The position numbers and the translations under genes are program-made. Positions 63,382-64,000 of a stretch of 64,000 bases of DNA are shown here, in pieces (position 1 is the stretch's first letter; each line of letters opens with the position of its first letter). The stretch spans positions 62,001 through 126,000 of the forward strand of contig NZ_JAPCWE010000004.1 of assembly GCF_025943985.1 (NCBI RefSeq), in the 5' to 3' direction. This stretch comes from Anaerorudis cellulosivorans (GTDB lineage Bacteria; Bacteroidota; Bacteroidia; Bacteroidales; Dysgonomonadaceae). The notes beneath the pieces were generated by a model that worked only from the letters and a program-made list of their open reading frames with translations, searched no databases and was not told the DNA's origin.

Positions 63382-64000
63382 ATGGATATTATAAATACAG
63401 TTTATCTGTCTGCTAAAAAGATAACTCTTTTTTCCGGATTAATTTCTTTACTCTTTAGCTTGTCTTGTACAAATCTGGATGAAACCCTATACAGCCAGTT
63501 AGATAATGACAATTTTCTGCAGACAGAAGAAGAAATTTCTTCAGCATTAGGGGCGGTTTATAGTGGCTTAAGAACATTCCAGAAGAATGATCATTTGTGG
63601 ACGATTTATTGTACGACGGACGAAGTCGCTATCCCAGGTAGAACTGGAGGTGATTGGGCTGGCGATGGTCAAGATCAGCAAATGACCGACCATACATGGA
63701 TTTCCAATAATCGTTTCTTTGAAGGTACATGGTTAGCATTTTTTGCCCAAGTCAATACATGCAATCGATTAATATATCAATTAGAACAAATTGACCCTCA
63801 AAAATACTCTGCTTATATCTCCGAAGTGAAAATAGTAAGAGCATTATGGTATTTATGGTTGATTGATATGTGGGGAAATGTTCCGATTGTGGATCGATTT
63901 GATGTTCCTGAAGGATATTTACCCTCAACTAATAGTAGAAAAGAAATATATAATTTTATAGAAAAAGAGATAAACGAAAATATCTCCAATCTTACAAAAG
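63382..64000 (+). CDS. SusD/RagB family nutrient-binding lipoprotein (partial)
   Basis: Surface lipoprotein partner of the SusC receptor; the stop codon lies beyond base 64000, so only about 206 residues are seen. It begins MDIINTVYLSAKKITLFSG, with a lipobox LSLSC at Cys29 and the usual SusD opening NLDETLYSQ, then EEISSALGAVYSGLRTFQ and the TPR-like EVKIVRALWYLWLIDMWGNVPIV, all characteristic of SusD. It starts 12 bases after the receptor gene, and the pair is surely co-transcribed. Substrate cannot be told, as the enzymes of the locus are outside the window. Confidence 0.93.
   Translation, partial: MDIINTVYLSAKKITLFSGLISLLFSLSCTNLDETLYSQLDNDNFLQTEEEISSALGAVYSGLRTFQKNDHLWTIYCTTDEVAIPGRTGGDWAGDGQDQQMTDHTWISNNRFFEGTWLAFFAQVNTCNRLIYQLEQIDPQKYSAYISEVKIVRALWYLWLIDMWGNVPIVDRFDVPEGYLPSTNSRKEIYNFIEKEINENISNLTK

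Noticed and set aside
1-64000. Mobile elements, prophage or CRISPR
   Set aside because: No transposase, integrase, phage structural gene, terminal inverted repeat pair with target duplication, or spaced direct-repeat array was seen.

Overview
The window looks like a chromosomal segment of a low-GC Bacteroidota, most likely order Bacteroidales. I infer this from the gene content: an ECF sigma/FecR/SusC/SusD cassette, a complete Bat (aerotolerance-type) operon, paired OmpH/Skp chaperones behind BamA, and a DAHP synthase-chorismate mutase fusion. Promoters also fit the Bacteroidota pattern TTTG-N19-TAnnTTTG; three (rplM and both tRNA-Arg genes) match exactly. Genus cannot be fixed by reading alone; something near Dysgonomonadaceae is a guess. 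I see no insertion sequence, prophage, CRISPR array or integrase.

Layout. 1-2124: ribosomal operon rplM-rpsI-rpsB (minus; rpsB cut by the window edge) and tRNA-Arg(ACG). 2220-9395: recJ-recQ, ftsH, tRNA-Arg(CCT), flavodoxin and thioredoxin. 9418-15429: dnaE and a POT peptide transporter. 15430-16230: a long intergenic stretch ending in a leader peptide and attenuator. 16231-20159: aromatic amino-acid operon (pheA, aminotransferase, DAHP synthase-chorismate mutase, tyrA). 20183-24104: a DUF6261-like protein, then tgt-lptG-like permease-cyclophilin. 24327-33366: moxR-DUF58-(BatD-like protein)-batA-batB-batC-batD-batE-PAP2. 33492-35010: a small DNA-binding-like protein and a DUF2007-Usp-Usp protein. 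35098-41166 (minus): DUF6242 lipoprotein, uppS, bamA and two Skp-like chaperones. 41249-45519: ribD opposite prmC-recX-comF, then pyrE and an SRPBCC protein. 45685-54591 (minus): a seven-gene sugar/sugar-acid operon. 54987-58177: a phosphatase-fold lipoprotein lacking its catalytic cysteine, and an OadA-type biotin carboxyltransferase. 58344-64000: ECF sigma factor, FecR anti-sigma, SusC-like receptor with an STN signalling domain, and the start of a SusD-like lipoprotein.

The strongest regulatory finding is upstream of pheA. An 18-codon reading frame, MKYIHFAYPFYFYFYFKK (5 Phe, 5 Tyr), is followed by a 9-bp antiterminator pairing that competes with a U-tailed terminator hairpin. This is the layout expected of ribosome-mediated attenuation. 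The Phe and Tyr codons match an operon that makes both amino acids.

The most interesting metabolic unit is the seven-gene operon. It joins a Tat-exported Gfo/Idh/MocA oxidoreductase, a tandem DUF1080 (3-keto-glycoside hydrolase type) protein and a DUF6807/PmoA-like protein to a nickel-pincer LarA homologue with its active-site residues intact, 6-phosphogluconate dehydrogenase, a KdgK-like kinase and an SDR. A perfect 16-bp palindrome overlaps its predicted promoter. I infer a route for oxidised sugars or gluconate/mannonate epimers; the substrate is unknown.

Several gene starts were moved inward from the longest reading frame because a promoter element, conserved N-terminus or family length argued for it; each entry says so.
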